From contig NZ_MUHD01000029.1 of NCBI RefSeq assembly GCF_002217395.1, positions 80,115-144,114 on the forward strand: a stretch of 64,000 bases of DNA. Reading direction: 5' to 3'. The notes under the pieces are model-generated. The model saw only the letters and a program-made list of their open reading frames with translations. It had not been told where the DNA came from and searched no databases. The position numbers and the translations under genes are program-made. The DNA comes from Flavobacterium plurextorum (GTDB lineage Bacteria > Bacteroidota > Bacteroidia > Flavobacteriales > Flavobacteriaceae). Positions 42,991-52,731 of the stretch are shown piece after piece; the first letter of the stretch is position 1, and every line of letters begins with the position of its first letter.

Positions 42991-43070
42991 TAAAAAAATA
43001 GGAGTATAAGTTTGATTCAAATTTTTAGAAAAATAAAAAAGCGCTGCAATACAATTTGCAGTGCTTTTTT
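42991..43070 (+). pseudogene. Relic of the 3' end of a second C1-peptidase-like gene
   Basis: The sequence closely repeats 42326-42407, i.e. the last codons, stop, spacer and terminator of the peptidase gene: shared GGAGTATAAGTTTGATTCAA (GTG in the first copy) and AAATAAAAAAGCGCTGCAAT. The short in-frame end reads AVKKIGV-stop, compared with AKKLGV-stop in the peptidase. The rest of the second gene is gone. The 382-bp stretch 42831-43212 holds this, the XRE promoter and nothing else recognised. Confidence 0.6.
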
Positions 43071-43212
43071 TGTACTAATTAGTTGCTGCTTTTAAGCGTG
43101 ATTCTGCATTTAAACGTTTTTTGACGCAGTTCGTAGTCATATTCAAATAAAAAGTTTGTAATGCGGTACCTTTATATAGTATTACGACCCTTTTAATCAA
43201 AATCAAATCATC

Positions 43213-43902
43213 ATGAAAACAAATGCAGTACTTTTTAGAGTAATTGTATGCGTTTTTTCTTTTAGTTGTTACGCTCAGTCTTTAGAGCAGACTATTGCTC
43301 ATGCTGGAACTGGAAAAACGCAGTCAAAAGTTGATAGCAAATCAAATGAAGATCTTGTTATTGATTCTTATTTGGTTGTAGAGATAATAAATATGCCTTT
43401 TGGAAAAAGAACAACAAAGTATGAAGTTTCAAAGCTTGATATGGTATATACGAACGATCTTGGACCAAATAATACAAGAACCGTTACTCCAATATACAAA
43501 AAGGCAAAAGTTAGAAAAACAGAGATGATATTGCCGTCGAAAGCTATTGTTGATACCATGTCGCAAAAAATTAATCCAATAAAAGTAGACGTTGTTATGC
43601 CGGCATATACGGAGAACTCGGCAAACATAAATATTTTAAACACTTATGCTCATGTTTTGGATAAAGGATACAAATCTGTAGACATGCTTAAAAAAGTGGC
43701 TGACAAGTACTATTTTGAAGATAATTACGAAGAAGCAGCCAAGTACTATTCAAAGCTTATTGAGCTTGAGGCAAATTTAGATGCAGTATTTTATTTTAGA
43801 TATGCACAATCTTTAAAAGCAATAAGTGAAATAGAAAAGGCTGAAGAAATGATGAAGTTGTTCGAAAGTAAAAACGGGAACAATGAAATCGCTAAAAAAT
43901 AA
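43213..43902 (+). CDS. Secreted TPR-containing protein
   Basis: 229 aa with a signal peptide (to about CYAQ). The middle is a beta-rich region; residues 165-220 contain tetratricopeptide-like helices (KKVADKYYFEDNYEEAAKYYSKLIELEANLDAVFYFRYAQSLKAI). This resembles the N-terminal part of OmpA/PorE-like outer-membrane proteins, but no OmpA domain is present. Single gene with its own terminator. Confidence 0.6.
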   Translation: MKTNAVLFRVIVCVFSFSCYAQSLEQTIAHAGTGKTQSKVDSKSNEDLVIDSYLVVEIINMPFGKRTTKYEVSKLDMVYTNDLGPNNTRTVTPIYKKAKVRKTEMILPSKAIVDTMSQKINPIKVDVVMPAYTENSANINILNTYAHVLDKGYKSVDMLKKVADKYYFEDNYEEAAKYYSKLIELEANLDAVFYFRYAQSLKAISEIEKAEEMMKLFESKNGNNEIAKK

Positions 43903-43920
43903 AGAATAATGTATTGAAAC

Positions 43921-43954
43921 AAAAAAAGACTATCGAAATGATAGTCTTTTTTTT
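43921..43954 (+). terminator. Terminator of the TPR protein gene
   Basis: AAAGACTATC pairs with GATAGTCTTT around GAAAT, followed by T residues. Confidence 0.8.
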
Positions 43955-44115
43955 AAGCCATTTAGTGATAATAGTAGTTGGGACTTTAAAGTAATTAGTA
44001 GTGCAGTCTTTATTTTTGACACAAAGTAAAACCAACTTTGTTTTTGGAGATCTAATTAATAAACTAGAATTGTAAAAAAAAATACCACTTACGTTTGTAA
44101 GTGGTATTTAATAAG

Positions 44116-44189
44116 CTCCCCCTCTTGGGCTCGAACCAAGGACCCTCTGATTAACAGTCAGATGCTCTAACCAACTGAGCTAAGGAGGA
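44116..44189 (-). tRNA. tRNA-Asn (anticodon GTT), copy 2
   Basis: Minus strand: acceptor TCCTCCT pairs with AGGGGGA (one G-U), anticodon loop CTGTTAA gives GTT. D and T arms are standard and the discriminator is G. It is identical to the copy at 44228-44301 and probably co-transcribed with it. Confidence 0.95.
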
Positions 44190-44227
44190 ATCACCTTAAA
44201 GGTAAATATGTTTGCTAAAAAAAGTTG

Positions 44228-44301
44228 CTCCCCCTCTTGGGCTCGAACCAAGGACCCTCTGATTAACAGTCAGATGCTCTAACCAACTGAGCTAAGGAGG
44301 A
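44228..44301 (-). tRNA. tRNA-Asn (anticodon GTT), copy 1
   Basis: 74 nt, same sequence as the neighbouring tRNA, separated by 38 bp. It is the promoter-proximal copy. CCA is not encoded. Confidence 0.95.
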
Positions 44302-44325
44302 AGATGTTGCTCTTTTTAGCGAGTG

Positions 44326-44354
44326 CAAATATAATCGATTTTTTAGTTTCTCAA
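44326..44354 (-). promoter_or_regulatory. Promoter of the tRNA-Asn pair
   Basis: Minus strand: TTG (complement of 44352-44354), an 18-nt spacer, TATATTTG (complement of 44326-44333). Confidence 0.6.
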
Positions 44355-44387
44355 AAATATTTTAACTCTTTTTCTCAATTTTTTTTT

Positions 44388-45728
44388 CTACTTCATAATT
44401 GCCTTGTAAATATCGTTTCCATTTGCGAACAAAAGTAACGCTATAAGTAGTACGAAGCCAACCATTTGGGCGTTTTCAAGGAATTTATCGCTTGGTTTTT
44501 TACCGCTAATTATTTCGTATAATAAAAACATCACATGACCGCCATCAAGTGCCGGAATTGGCAATAAATTCATAACTCCAAGCATAATTGATAGCAAAGC
44601 TGTGATTGACCAGAAAGTTTCCCAGCTCCAAGAACTTGGAAAAATGTTATAAATCGCCGCAAAACCACCTACTTGTTTGTAAGCTTTTGTTTCAGGGTTA
44701 AAAATCATTTTCAATTGTTTTCCGTAACCTACTAATTGATCTTTTCCTTTTTCTATTCCTACAGGAATAGATTCCAAGAAACCATATTCTTTTGTACTCA
44801 CTTTATAGTATCCTAATTTCTCTAAAGATTCCATTCCTAAAGTACCCACACCAATTCCTAGCTTTCCAGCATTAGAAACCTTTACCGTAATAGGAGTTTC
44901 TTTTAAATCGCGTAAAACAACAGCAGGAATTGTTTTTCCTTTGTTTGCCTCTAAAATAACTTTAGCTTCATCAAAATATTTTACTTTTTGACCATTAAGG
45001 GATGTAATCAAATCTTTTGCTTTCAAAGAAGTGTTCTCAGAATCTTCGGTGATCTTACCCACAACAAAAGGCATTCTGATACCAATTAGTAATCCTTTTT
45101 CATATTTAGATAATTGATCAACAAAATCACTTGGAATATTAATTGTTTGTTGTTTTCCATCTCTTTCAATTACGACATTCTTAGCCATGATCACATTTAT
45201 GTTCATGTCGTTGTCAAAGTTTTCAACTTTTTTACCGTCAATCGAAACAATTTTATCACCCGTTCTAAATCCGGCTTTAATCATTGCGGGATTTTCAATA
45301 TAAACTCCGTCTTTCAAATCGGCATTAGCCACATACGTATCTCCAAAAGCAAATGCCATTCCTATATAGATGATAAATGCAAGGATAAAGTTTACCGTAA
45401 CACCACCCAGCATAATAATCAAACGCTGCCAAGCTGGTTTAGAACGAAATTCCCAAGGCTGCGGAGGCAAAGCCATTTGATCTTTGTCCATACTCTCATC
45501 GATCATTCCAGAGATTTTTACATAACCTCCAAGCGGTAACCATCCGATTCCGTATTCCGTTTCGCCAATTTTCTTTTTTAACAGCGAATATTTAACATCA
45601 AAAAATAAGTAAAATTTTTCGACTCTTGTTTTAAACAATTTTGCAGGGATAAAATGCCCTAATTCATGAAGAATAATAAGTAAAGATAAACTCAATAGAA
45701 ATTGAGAGAGTTTGATAACTATATCCAT
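44388..45728 (-). CDS. rseP: Site-2 protease RseP (M50)
   Basis: 446 aa membrane metalloprotease. The zinc site HELGH is at residues 21-25 in the first transmembrane helix, and the third ligand is in NLLPIPALDGGHV near the C-terminus. Two PDZ-like regions lie between. It cleaves membrane proteins within the bilayer, such as anti-sigma factors; the ECF/anti-sigma pair in this window is a conceivable substrate. A TACTTTTG box (complement of 45757-45764) lies upstream. Confidence 0.94.
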   Translation of the reverse strand: MDIVIKLSQFLLSLSLLIILHELGHFIPAKLFKTRVEKFYLFFDVKYSLLKKKIGETEYGIGWLPLGGYVKISGMIDESMDKDQMALPPQPWEFRSKPAWQRLIIMLGGVTVNFILAFIIYIGMAFAFGDTYVANADLKDGVYIENPAMIKAGFRTGDKIVSIDGKKVENFDNDMNINVIMAKNVVIERDGKQQTINIPSDFVDQLSKYEKGLLIGIRMPFVVGKITEDSENTSLKAKDLITSLNGQKVKYFDEAKVILEANKGKTIPAVVLRDLKETPITVKVSNAGKLGIGVGTLGMESLEKLGYYKVSTKEYGFLESIPVGIEKGKDQLVGYGKQLKMIFNPETKAYKQVGGFAAIYNIFPSSWSWETFWSITALLSIMLGVMNLLPIPALDGGHVMFLLYEIISGKKPSDKFLENAQMVGFVLLIALLLFANGNDIYKAIMK

Positions 45729-45808
45729 TTTATAATTTTAGTTCGTATTTAACGCACAAAAGTAGCGTTTTCCATTTTAATTTAAGACCGCAAGATAACG
45801 TTTAAGGT

Positions 45809-45840
45809 TTTAAATGTTTGTTAATAAACAAACATTTAAA
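45809..45840. promoter_or_regulatory. Perfect 14-bp-arm palindrome, candidate operator
   Basis: TTTAAATGTTTGTT (45809-45822), loop AATA, AACAAACATTTAAA (45827-45840). It lies between rseP and the OYE-type gene, upstream of both. Size and symmetry fit a TetR-type operator; no TetR gene is in the window. Confidence 0.5.
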
Positions 45841-45927
45841 TTTCTCGTTTTAACAAGATGCCGTAACTTTACGTTTTAAGATGCTGTCATTTCAATTGGT
45901 AGCACAAAACCATTAAAAGTTACAAAT

Positions 45928-46998
45928 ATGGCATCACAATTATTTTCTCCTTTAGTAATCAAAAATATAACCTTAAAAAATAGAATTGCTATTTCGCCAA
46001 TGTGTCAATATTCGGCTGTTGATGGTTTTGCAAACGATTGGCATTTGGTTCATTTAGGAAGCCGTGCCAGCGGAGGCGCAGGATTGATTATTCAGGAAGC
46101 GACAGCAGTTTCGCCAGAAGCTAGAATTTCTCCAGCTGATCTTGGAATTTGGAAAGAGGAACATATTAATAAACTAAAACAGATTACCGAATTTATTAGT
46201 TCTCAAAATTCGGTTCCAGGAATTCAATTGGCACATGCAGGACGAAAAGCAAGTGTTTCGGCTCCGTGGCTTGGAAATAAAAAATTAGATGTCGATCATG
46301 ACGGATGGCAGACTGTTGGAGCAAGTGCGATTCCTTATCATGATAACGAGCCATTTCTTCCAGAAGCTTTAGACCAAAACGGAATTCAAAAAGTAATTAC
46401 TGACTTTAAGACAGCAACAAAAAGAGCTGTTGAAGCTGGATATAAAGTTTTAGAAATTCATGCCGCACACGGATATTTGTTACATCAGTTTTTATCGCCT
46501 TTAACAAATGTTAGAACTGATGAATACGGCGGAAGCTTTGAAAATAGAATCCGTTTTACGCTTGAAATTCTAGAAGCTGTTCAAACAGAATGGCCAAAAG
46601 ATTTCCCTCTAATCGTTAGAATTTCAGCAACAGATTGGGCAGAAGGAGGCTGGAATCTTGAAGAGTCTGTAAAACTTTCAAAAATTTTAAAAGAAAAAGA
46701 AGTTGATTTAATCGATGTTTCATCAGGAGGATTGGTTTCACATCAAAAAATCCCTGTTGGTCCAGGTTATCAAGTTCATTTTGCAGAAAAAATCAAAAAA
46801 GAAGTACAGATTGCCACAGGCGCAGTTGGTTTAATTACTGAAGCAAAACAAGCCGAAGAAATCCTTAATAATGGTCAAGCCGATTTAATTTTGTTTGCCA
46901 GAGCATCATTAAGAAACCCTAACTTACCTTTAGATTTTGCCGCAGCATTAAACGACGATATTCACTGGCCGGAACAATACGAAAGAGCTAAACTATAA
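45928..46998 (+). CDS. Old-yellow-enzyme family NADPH:flavin oxidoreductase (YqjM-like)
   Basis: 356 aa TIM-barrel flavoenzyme. The YqjM-class signature SPMCQYSA places Cys26 and Tyr28 at the expected positions, and HAAHGYLLHQFLSPLTNVRTDEYGGS is the substrate/FMN region. Reduces activated C=C bonds, often in detoxification of electrophiles. The palindrome upstream suggests a repressor that responds to such compounds. Confidence 0.92.
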   Translation: MASQLFSPLVIKNITLKNRIAISPMCQYSAVDGFANDWHLVHLGSRASGGAGLIIQEATAVSPEARISPADLGIWKEEHINKLKQITEFISSQNSVPGIQLAHAGRKASVSAPWLGNKKLDVDHDGWQTVGASAIPYHDNEPFLPEALDQNGIQKVITDFKTATKRAVEAGYKVLEIHAAHGYLLHQFLSPLTNVRTDEYGGSFENRIRFTLEILEAVQTEWPKDFPLIVRISATDWAEGGWNLEESVKLSKILKEKEVDLIDVSSGGLVSHQKIPVGPGYQVHFAEKIKKEVQIATGAVGLITEAKQAEEILNNGQADLILFARASLRNPNLPLDFAAALNDDIHWPEQYERAKL

Positions 46999-47007
46999 AT
47001 TTATTTG

Positions 47008-47112
47008 GCCACAGATTACATGAATTTTACAAATCGCTGCGTTCGAAAACTTTAAAAATTCGTATAATTCGTGGCAAAAAAGAAATCCTTTTTAATCACA
47101 TTAATCTGTGGC
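47008..47112. repeat. Dispersed intergenic repeat with inverted ends
   Basis: GCCACAGATTA (47008-47018) and TAATCTGTGGC (47102-47112) are perfect 11-bp inverted ends of a 105-bp stretch that also contains an inner TTCGTGGCAAAAAA. It occupies most of the spacer between the OYE-type and Gfo/Idh/MocA genes. Confidence 0.5.
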
Positions 47113-47128
47113 AAAAAACTAAAACAAC

Positions 47129-48169
47129 ATGCAAAAAATTAAAACAGCACTATTATCATACGGAATGTCAGGGAAAGTTTTTCACGCTCCATTTTTAGAT
47201 ATTCATCCCGGTTTTGAGTTATTGGGATCTTGGGAAAGAAGTAAAAAACTCATTCAGGAAGATTATCCAGAGGTAAAAAGTTATCCTTCAATCGATGATT
47301 TATTAGCCGATGATGTTGATTTGGTAATTGTAAATACACCAGTTGGAACTCATTATGAGTATGCCAAAAAAGTACTTTTGGCGGGAAAACATGCCGTTGT
47401 AGAAAAAGCTTTTACAACAACTGTTGCCGAAGCCGAAGAACTTGCTGCACTAGCAAAAGAAAAAGGACTGAAACTAGCCGTTTTTCAAAACAGAAGATGG
47501 GACAGCGATTTTAAAACCGTCCAAAAAATAATTCATAACGGAGTTTTAGGAGATTTGGTAGAAGCCGAAATTCATTTTGACAGATACAATCCTTTATTGA
47601 GCCCAAAAGCGCATAAAGAAACTGCAAATGATGGAGCAGGAGTTCTAAAAGATTTAGGTCCCCATATTATAGACCAGGCAGTTTGTTTATTTGGCTCTCC
47701 CAAATCAGTTTTTGGAGATATCAGAATTACAAGAGAAAATTCTTTAGTAGATGACTGGATTGATCTATTATTGATTTATGAAGATTTTAGAGTGCGTTTA
47801 AAAGCAGGTTTCTTTGTTAGAGAAGCTAATCCGGCATACACAATTCATGGAAAAAAGGGAAGCTTCTTAAAATCTCGTGGTGACATTCAGGAAGATGAAT
47901 TGAAAATAGGAAAGAAACCCAATTTAGAAACATGGGGAACTGAATCTGAAGATTTACAAGGAATACTTCATACTGAAATTAACGGAAAAGTGATTCGCGA
48001 AAAAGTACCAACTCTTCAAGGAAATTATTTCTCTTTTTTCGATGGCGTTTTTAATTCAATATCAAATGATACAATAGAACCGGTTACAGCGCAAGACGGT
48101 GTAAAAGTAATGCAGATCATCGAAGCTGCAATTGCAAGTAATGCAGAGAAAAAAGCGATTAACTTATAA
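47129..48169 (+). CDS. Gfo/Idh/MocA-family oxidoreductase
   Basis: 346 aa. An N-terminal Rossmann fold (ALLSYGMSGKVFHAPFLDIHPGFELLGSWERS) is followed by VVEKAFTTT, the equivalent of the family's EKP motif, and a C-terminal alpha/beta domain (GVLKDLGPHIIDQAVCLFG). It probably oxidises or reduces a sugar-like substrate with NAD(P). Substrate unknown. The MFS transporter downstream may handle a related compound. Confidence 0.9.
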   Translation: MQKIKTALLSYGMSGKVFHAPFLDIHPGFELLGSWERSKKLIQEDYPEVKSYPSIDDLLADDVDLVIVNTPVGTHYEYAKKVLLAGKHAVVEKAFTTTVAEAEELAALAKEKGLKLAVFQNRRWDSDFKTVQKIIHNGVLGDLVEAEIHFDRYNPLLSPKAHKETANDGAGVLKDLGPHIIDQAVCLFGSPKSVFGDIRITRENSLVDDWIDLLLIYEDFRVRLKAGFFVREANPAYTIHGKKGSFLKSRGDIQEDELKIGKKPNLETWGTESEDLQGILHTEINGKVIREKVPTLQGNYFSFFDGVFNSISNDTIEPVTAQDGVKVMQIIEAAIASNAEKKAINL

Positions 48170-48414
48170 GATTTAATCTAGTTTGTAAACATACTAAACA
48201 CGTAGAAACATTGATTTCTATGTCTAAAAAGGAAACAATAAGAAACAAATCTATGTTCCTATTGTGTTAAAAATATTTATACCCAACGGGTTCGTTTTAA
48301 TGCATCGAATCTTGTTTTTGAGTCTAGTAAAAATGAATGTTTTTATGTGTTAAAAACATTTTATAGCTTCAACTTATAAAACTACAACGTTATAACTTGT
48401 AGAACTAGTAGGGT

Positions 48415-49695
48415 TTGGCAGTCAATAAAATCTCTTTTTTGTACTTTTATACTGTCAAACCTAAAAAAGCGTCCATTTTGATAAATTTCAATCCATTACA
48501 ACTATTCCAGACAAAAGGAAAAATCAAGAAAGTTTTTAGAGAAGCAAAAGCTTCTTACCTGAACCGAATTCGCTTTGCTGTTGGAATGTTTTATTTTGGA
48601 ATGGGATTAAGTTTTGCAACTTGGGCAAGCAGGATTCCAGATATTAAAACCGCTTTGCACTTAACCGAAGGTGATTTAGGTTCTATTCTTTTCGCCTTAC
48701 CAATGGGACAGTTAGTTATCATGCCATTTTCAGGTAAAATGGTCACTAAATTTGGAAGTCACCGTATTTTGGTATTTTCTTTAATTATGTATGTTCTATG
48801 CTTGGCAAATTTAGGATTAGCAACGTCAGCTCTGCAGTTATCGTTAGGTCTGTTTTTGTTTGGATTATTCGGGAACTTGGCAAACATTGCTGTTAATACA
48901 CAAGGTGTTTATACCGAAGTTCTTTTTAAAAAAACAATCATGTCTTCGTTTCATGGCATGTGGAGTTTTGCCGGATTTACAGGAGCATTAGTAGGATTGG
49001 GAATGTTAGCACTAAATTTAACACCTTTACATCATTTTCTCATTGTTGGCGGCGTAGTACTTTTAATGGTCGTTTTTAATTTTAAATATTTGGTCAAAGC
49101 CAAAGAAAAAATTAAACATACTGCCGAAAAGAAAAAACTGTTTACAAAACCAGACAGCGCATTAATTTGGCTTGGTGTTATTGGATTTTGCAGTATGGCA
49201 AGCGAAGGAGTAATGTTTGACTGGAGTGGCGTTTACTTTAAAGATATAGTAAAAGCACCTGGACCATTAGTTATTTTAGGATATACTTCATTTATGATTA
49301 TGATGGCCGGCGGAAGGTTTCTAGGCGACGGATTGATCAATAAATTTGGACGTGAACGTGTAATGCAAATTAGCGGAATCTTAATTTCTGCGGGACTTTT
49401 TACAGCAGTTTTTCTTCCTTATATTATTCCGTGTACAATTGCCTTTATGGCAGTTGGTTTAGGTGTAGCAACTATTGTTCCCACAGTTTACAGTATGGCT
49501 GGAAAAAATCCAACTGTTCCGCCGGGAGAAGCATTAACAATCGTTTCAAGTGTTAGTTTTCTAGGTTTCTTAATGGGACCGCCAGTTATCGGACATATTG
49601 CTCAAAATTTCGGGCTTCAGTTTTCTTTTGCTTTTATCGGAATCTTTGGTGTTCTTATTGCCTTTATGGTTTCTAAAATTAGAACAACAGCTTAA
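48415..49695 (+). CDS. MFS transporter
   Basis: Up to 426 aa with about 12 hydrophobic segments, the first in RFAVGMFYFGMGLSFATWASRIP. MVTKFGSHRI and LINKFGRERVMQ are the two loop 2-3-like motifs. The start is uncertain: TTG 48415 opens the longest frame, TTG 48478 is after the likely promoter (TACTTTTA near 48442), and the next ATG (48586) is inside the first helix. The family resembles sugar-type MFS proteins, but the substrate cannot be assigned. The preceding spacer (from 48170) holds only repeat-like sequence including CCCAACGGGTTCG. Confidence 0.85.
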   Translation: MAVNKISFLYFYTVKPKKASILINFNPLQLFQTKGKIKKVFREAKASYLNRIRFAVGMFYFGMGLSFATWASRIPDIKTALHLTEGDLGSILFALPMGQLVIMPFSGKMVTKFGSHRILVFSLIMYVLCLANLGLATSALQLSLGLFLFGLFGNLANIAVNTQGVYTEVLFKKTIMSSFHGMWSFAGFTGALVGLGMLALNLTPLHHFLIVGGVVLLMVVFNFKYLVKAKEKIKHTAEKKKLFTKPDSALIWLGVIGFCSMASEGVMFDWSGVYFKDIVKAPGPLVILGYTSFMIMMAGGRFLGDGLINKFGRERVMQISGILISAGLFTAVFLPYIIPCTIAFMAVGLGVATIVPTVYSMAGKNPTVPPGEALTIVSSVSFLGFLMGPPVIGHIAQNFGLQFSFAFIGIFGVLIAFMVSKIRTTA

Positions 49696-49777
49696 ATATT
49701 TTTGCCTTCAGACTTCATAAATTAATATGTAACCCTTAAATTTTGTAAGAATTTATTTTCTTTTACGATAATTTATC

Positions 49778-49785
49778 TATATTTG
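49778..49785 (+). promoter_or_regulatory. Promoter -7 element upstream of the TonB-dependent receptor
   Basis: TATATTTG matches TAnnTTTG; the leader to ATG 49899 would be about 110 nt. Confidence 0.4.
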
Positions 49786-49898
49786 AACTCTTTGTTGTTT
49801 GTATTATCAACAAGACAAATCTCTTTTCCAAAAGCCAATTTTATTTTTTGAATAGGATTAATATCCGAAAACAATTTTCAAAATAAATTGGAATTTTA

Positions 49899-52715
49899 AT
49901 GGTAAAAAAATACATTGTCTTTTTTATTCTAGGGTCTTTTAGTTTTGCTTTTGCACAAGAAACAATCTTTAGAGGAGTTGTTATTGATTCAAAAACGCAA
50001 AACCCTCTCGAGAATGTTGTAGTAAGCATTCAAAATTCTTCTATAACAAAACTTACTTCTAAAAGCGGCAAATTTGAACTGCATTCTTCTATAGAAGGAG
50101 AACAGCTGCTTTTGATTCACAATCAAAACTGCAAAGATTTACTTCTAAAAATTCATTCAAATTTTGGTCAGATTATATATCTCGGCGTATTACAGTTAGA
50201 AGATATTTATTCAGATGAAGTCCCTGCCGCATTGATAACTTTATTAGATAGTGATTTGTCTGATGATAACAGCTCGTCAGAAATGACTTCAGGGCTTTTG
50301 CAGTCTTCAAAAGATGCTTTTATGCAAGCATCAGCATTTAATTGGAGTCAGGCAAGATTTAGGATTCGTGGTCTGGACAGCGAAAACGGCACCATGATGC
50401 TGAACGGAATGACGATGAATAAAATCTACGATGGGAGACCGCAATGGAACAATTGGGGCGGATTAAATAATGTGCTTCGCAATCAGGATTTTTCGATTGG
50501 AACAGCAGCTTCAAACTATACTTTTGGCGGTATTCTGGGAACGCAGCAGATTTTTACACGAGCCTCTTTATATCGAAAAGGAGCACAGTTTACCTTCTCA
50601 GGAAGTAATACAACTTATAGTTTACGCGCAATTGGAACATATGCTTCAGGAATGAATGCTTCGGGTTGGGCTTATGTGGTTTCAGTAGGTAAAAGATGGG
50701 CAGGCGAAGGTTATTTTGAAGGAACAAATTTTGATGCCGATTCTTTTTTTATGAGCATCGAAAAGAAATTAAATAATAAACATTCTCTCAATTTTACAGG
50801 GTTTTATACGCCAAATTCCCGTGGGAAAAATTCTCCAAATACAGCAGAAGTAACTAGTTTAATGGGCGAAACCTACAATTCGTACTGGGGATTTCAGAAT
50901 GAAAAAAAGCGAAATGCAAGAGTGAAAAAGGTTGAAGAACCTCTTTTTATGCTCAATCATTATTTTAAAATAGATGAAAAAACAAACCTAAATTCGAGTT
51001 TAATGTATCAATTTGGGAAAGTTGGAAACAGTAATATTGATTATCAAAATGCAGATAGTCCCGATCCAGTTTATTATAGAAAAATGCCAAGTTATTTTAG
51101 CTCACTTTATGCAAAAGATAAAGGAGAGTTTTCAGGTGAATTTACTCCAGATTATGAAAATGCAGAGAAAAGTAAAACCATATTTTTGGCAAATTCCCAA
51201 ATAGATTGGAATGCCATGTATTTTGCAAATCAAAAACCAGGACAAAATGGTTACGAGCCAGCGCAAAGTCATTATATTTTATATGAAGATAGAACGGATG
51301 ATAAAAGTTTTGCAGTAAATTCTAACTTAAATACTCAGATTACTCCAAATATTTCTTTTGACGGAGGCGTTACATATCGAAATTTAAAATCGCATAATTT
51401 TCAATATTTACTAGACCTTCTCGGCGGAAAATATTTTGAAGATATCGACCCATTTTATAAGGGAGATTTTTCTCAATCTGATCTGCAGAACCCAAATAGA
51501 CAGGTAAAAGAGGGAGACGTTTTTGGTTACAATTATAATTTTTTAGCCAATACAATCGATGCTTTTACACAGTTTAAATTTTCTTATAAGAGAACCGATT
51601 TTTATTTGGCACAATCTTATTCGGTATCTAATTATCAAAGAGAAGGATTGTATCAAAACGGAATTTATGCCGCAACATCCTTAGGGAAAAGTGGGAAAGT
51701 AAATTTTGAGAATTTTGGTTTTAAAGGAGGCTTCACTTATAAAATTTCGGGAAAACAATGGCTGTTTTTTAATGGTGCTCATCTTACAAGAGCGCCGTCT
51801 CTTCGGAATACATTTTCAAATTCACGTTTAAATAATAATATAGTTAACGGAATCGAAAGTGAGAACATAAGCAGTGCCGAAGCCAATTATGTGTATAGTT
51901 CTCCAAAACTTAAAATGCGGTTAACGGCTTATTATACTTTAATTAAAAACACGTCAAAAACGTCTTTTTTCTATGCTGAAGGAATTTTTGATAATGGCGC
52001 AGGTTATGATGCAACTGATGCTTTTGTAAGTCAGACTTTAACACATTTGGACAAAAAAAATACGGGAGCAGAGCTGAGTTTCGAATATCAAATCTCATCA
52101 ACATTAAAAACAACCTTAAGTACCGCTTATGGTAATTATGTTTACAACAGTAATCCAAATGTATCGATTACAAATGATGCGAATGCGACAAAAAATGGAG
52201 CGCAGACTACTTTTGACTTTGGTTCCGCCTATCTTAAAAACTACAAACAATCTGGAACACCTCAAAGCGCCTTTTCAGTTGGTTTGGAATATCGTGATCC
52301 TAAATTTTGGTGGATTGGAACTAATATAAATTATTTGACAGATAATTATATTGATGTTTCTCCAATTTCGCGAACTTCTCAGTTTTACATTAATCCCGCA
52401 AATGGATTTCCTTTTCCCGAAGCAACATCTGAAAGAGGGAATGAATTATTAAAACAAGAAAAATTTGATCCCATAACCTTATTAAATATTAATGGAGGGA
52501 AATCTTGGCGGGTTCATAAAAAATATATCGGACTTTTTGCCAGCGTCAATAATGTTCTGAATTCAATGTATAAAACAGGCGGTTTTGAACAGGCGCGGAA
52601 TGCAAACTTTAGAGCTTTAAATCAAGATGTATCCAGCGGAACTCCTTCTTTTGGACCAAAATATTACTATGGTTACGGCAGAACTTATTTCTTAAATCTC
52701 ACAATCGGTTTATAA
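49899..52715 (+). CDS. TonB-dependent receptor-like protein
   Basis: 938 aa. Signal peptide (to about FAFAQ), then a carboxypeptidase-like regulatory domain (TIFRGVVIDSKTQNPLENVVVSIQ, residues 22-100), a plug with RFRIRGLDSENGTMMLNGMTM and a long beta-barrel ending in the aromatic strand TYFLNLTIGL. It would import a large substrate across the outer membrane. It is paired 16 bp upstream of a DUF5689 lipoprotein gene, a pairing that recurs in Flavobacteria. Confidence 0.88.
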   Translation: MVKKYIVFFILGSFSFAFAQETIFRGVVIDSKTQNPLENVVVSIQNSSITKLTSKSGKFELHSSIEGEQLLLIHNQNCKDLLLKIHSNFGQIIYLGVLQLEDIYSDEVPAALITLLDSDLSDDNSSSEMTSGLLQSSKDAFMQASAFNWSQARFRIRGLDSENGTMMLNGMTMNKIYDGRPQWNNWGGLNNVLRNQDFSIGTAASNYTFGGILGTQQIFTRASLYRKGAQFTFSGSNTTYSLRAIGTYASGMNASGWAYVVSVGKRWAGEGYFEGTNFDADSFFMSIEKKLNNKHSLNFTGFYTPNSRGKNSPNTAEVTSLMGETYNSYWGFQNEKKRNARVKKVEEPLFMLNHYFKIDEKTNLNSSLMYQFGKVGNSNIDYQNADSPDPVYYRKMPSYFSSLYAKDKGEFSGEFTPDYENAEKSKTIFLANSQIDWNAMYFANQKPGQNGYEPAQSHYILYEDRTDDKSFAVNSNLNTQITPNISFDGGVTYRNLKSHNFQYLLDLLGGKYFEDIDPFYKGDFSQSDLQNPNRQVKEGDVFGYNYNFLANTIDAFTQFKFSYKRTDFYLAQSYSVSNYQREGLYQNGIYAATSLGKSGKVNFENFGFKGGFTYKISGKQWLFFNGAHLTRAPSLRNTFSNSRLNNNIVNGIESENISSAEANYVYSSPKLKMRLTAYYTLIKNTSKTSFFYAEGIFDNGAGYDATDAFVSQTLTHLDKKNTGAELSFEYQISSTLKTTLSTAYGNYVYNSNPNVSITNDANATKNGAQTTFDFGSAYLKNYKQSGTPQSAFSVGLEYRDPKFWWIGTNINYLTDNYIDVSPISRTSQFYINPANGFPFPEATSERGNELLKQEKFDPITLLNINGGKSWRVHKKYIGLFASVNNVLNSMYKTGGFEQARNANFRALNQDVSSGTPSFGPKYYYGYGRTYFLNLTIGL

Positions 52716-52731
52716 ACGAAATTTATTTATC

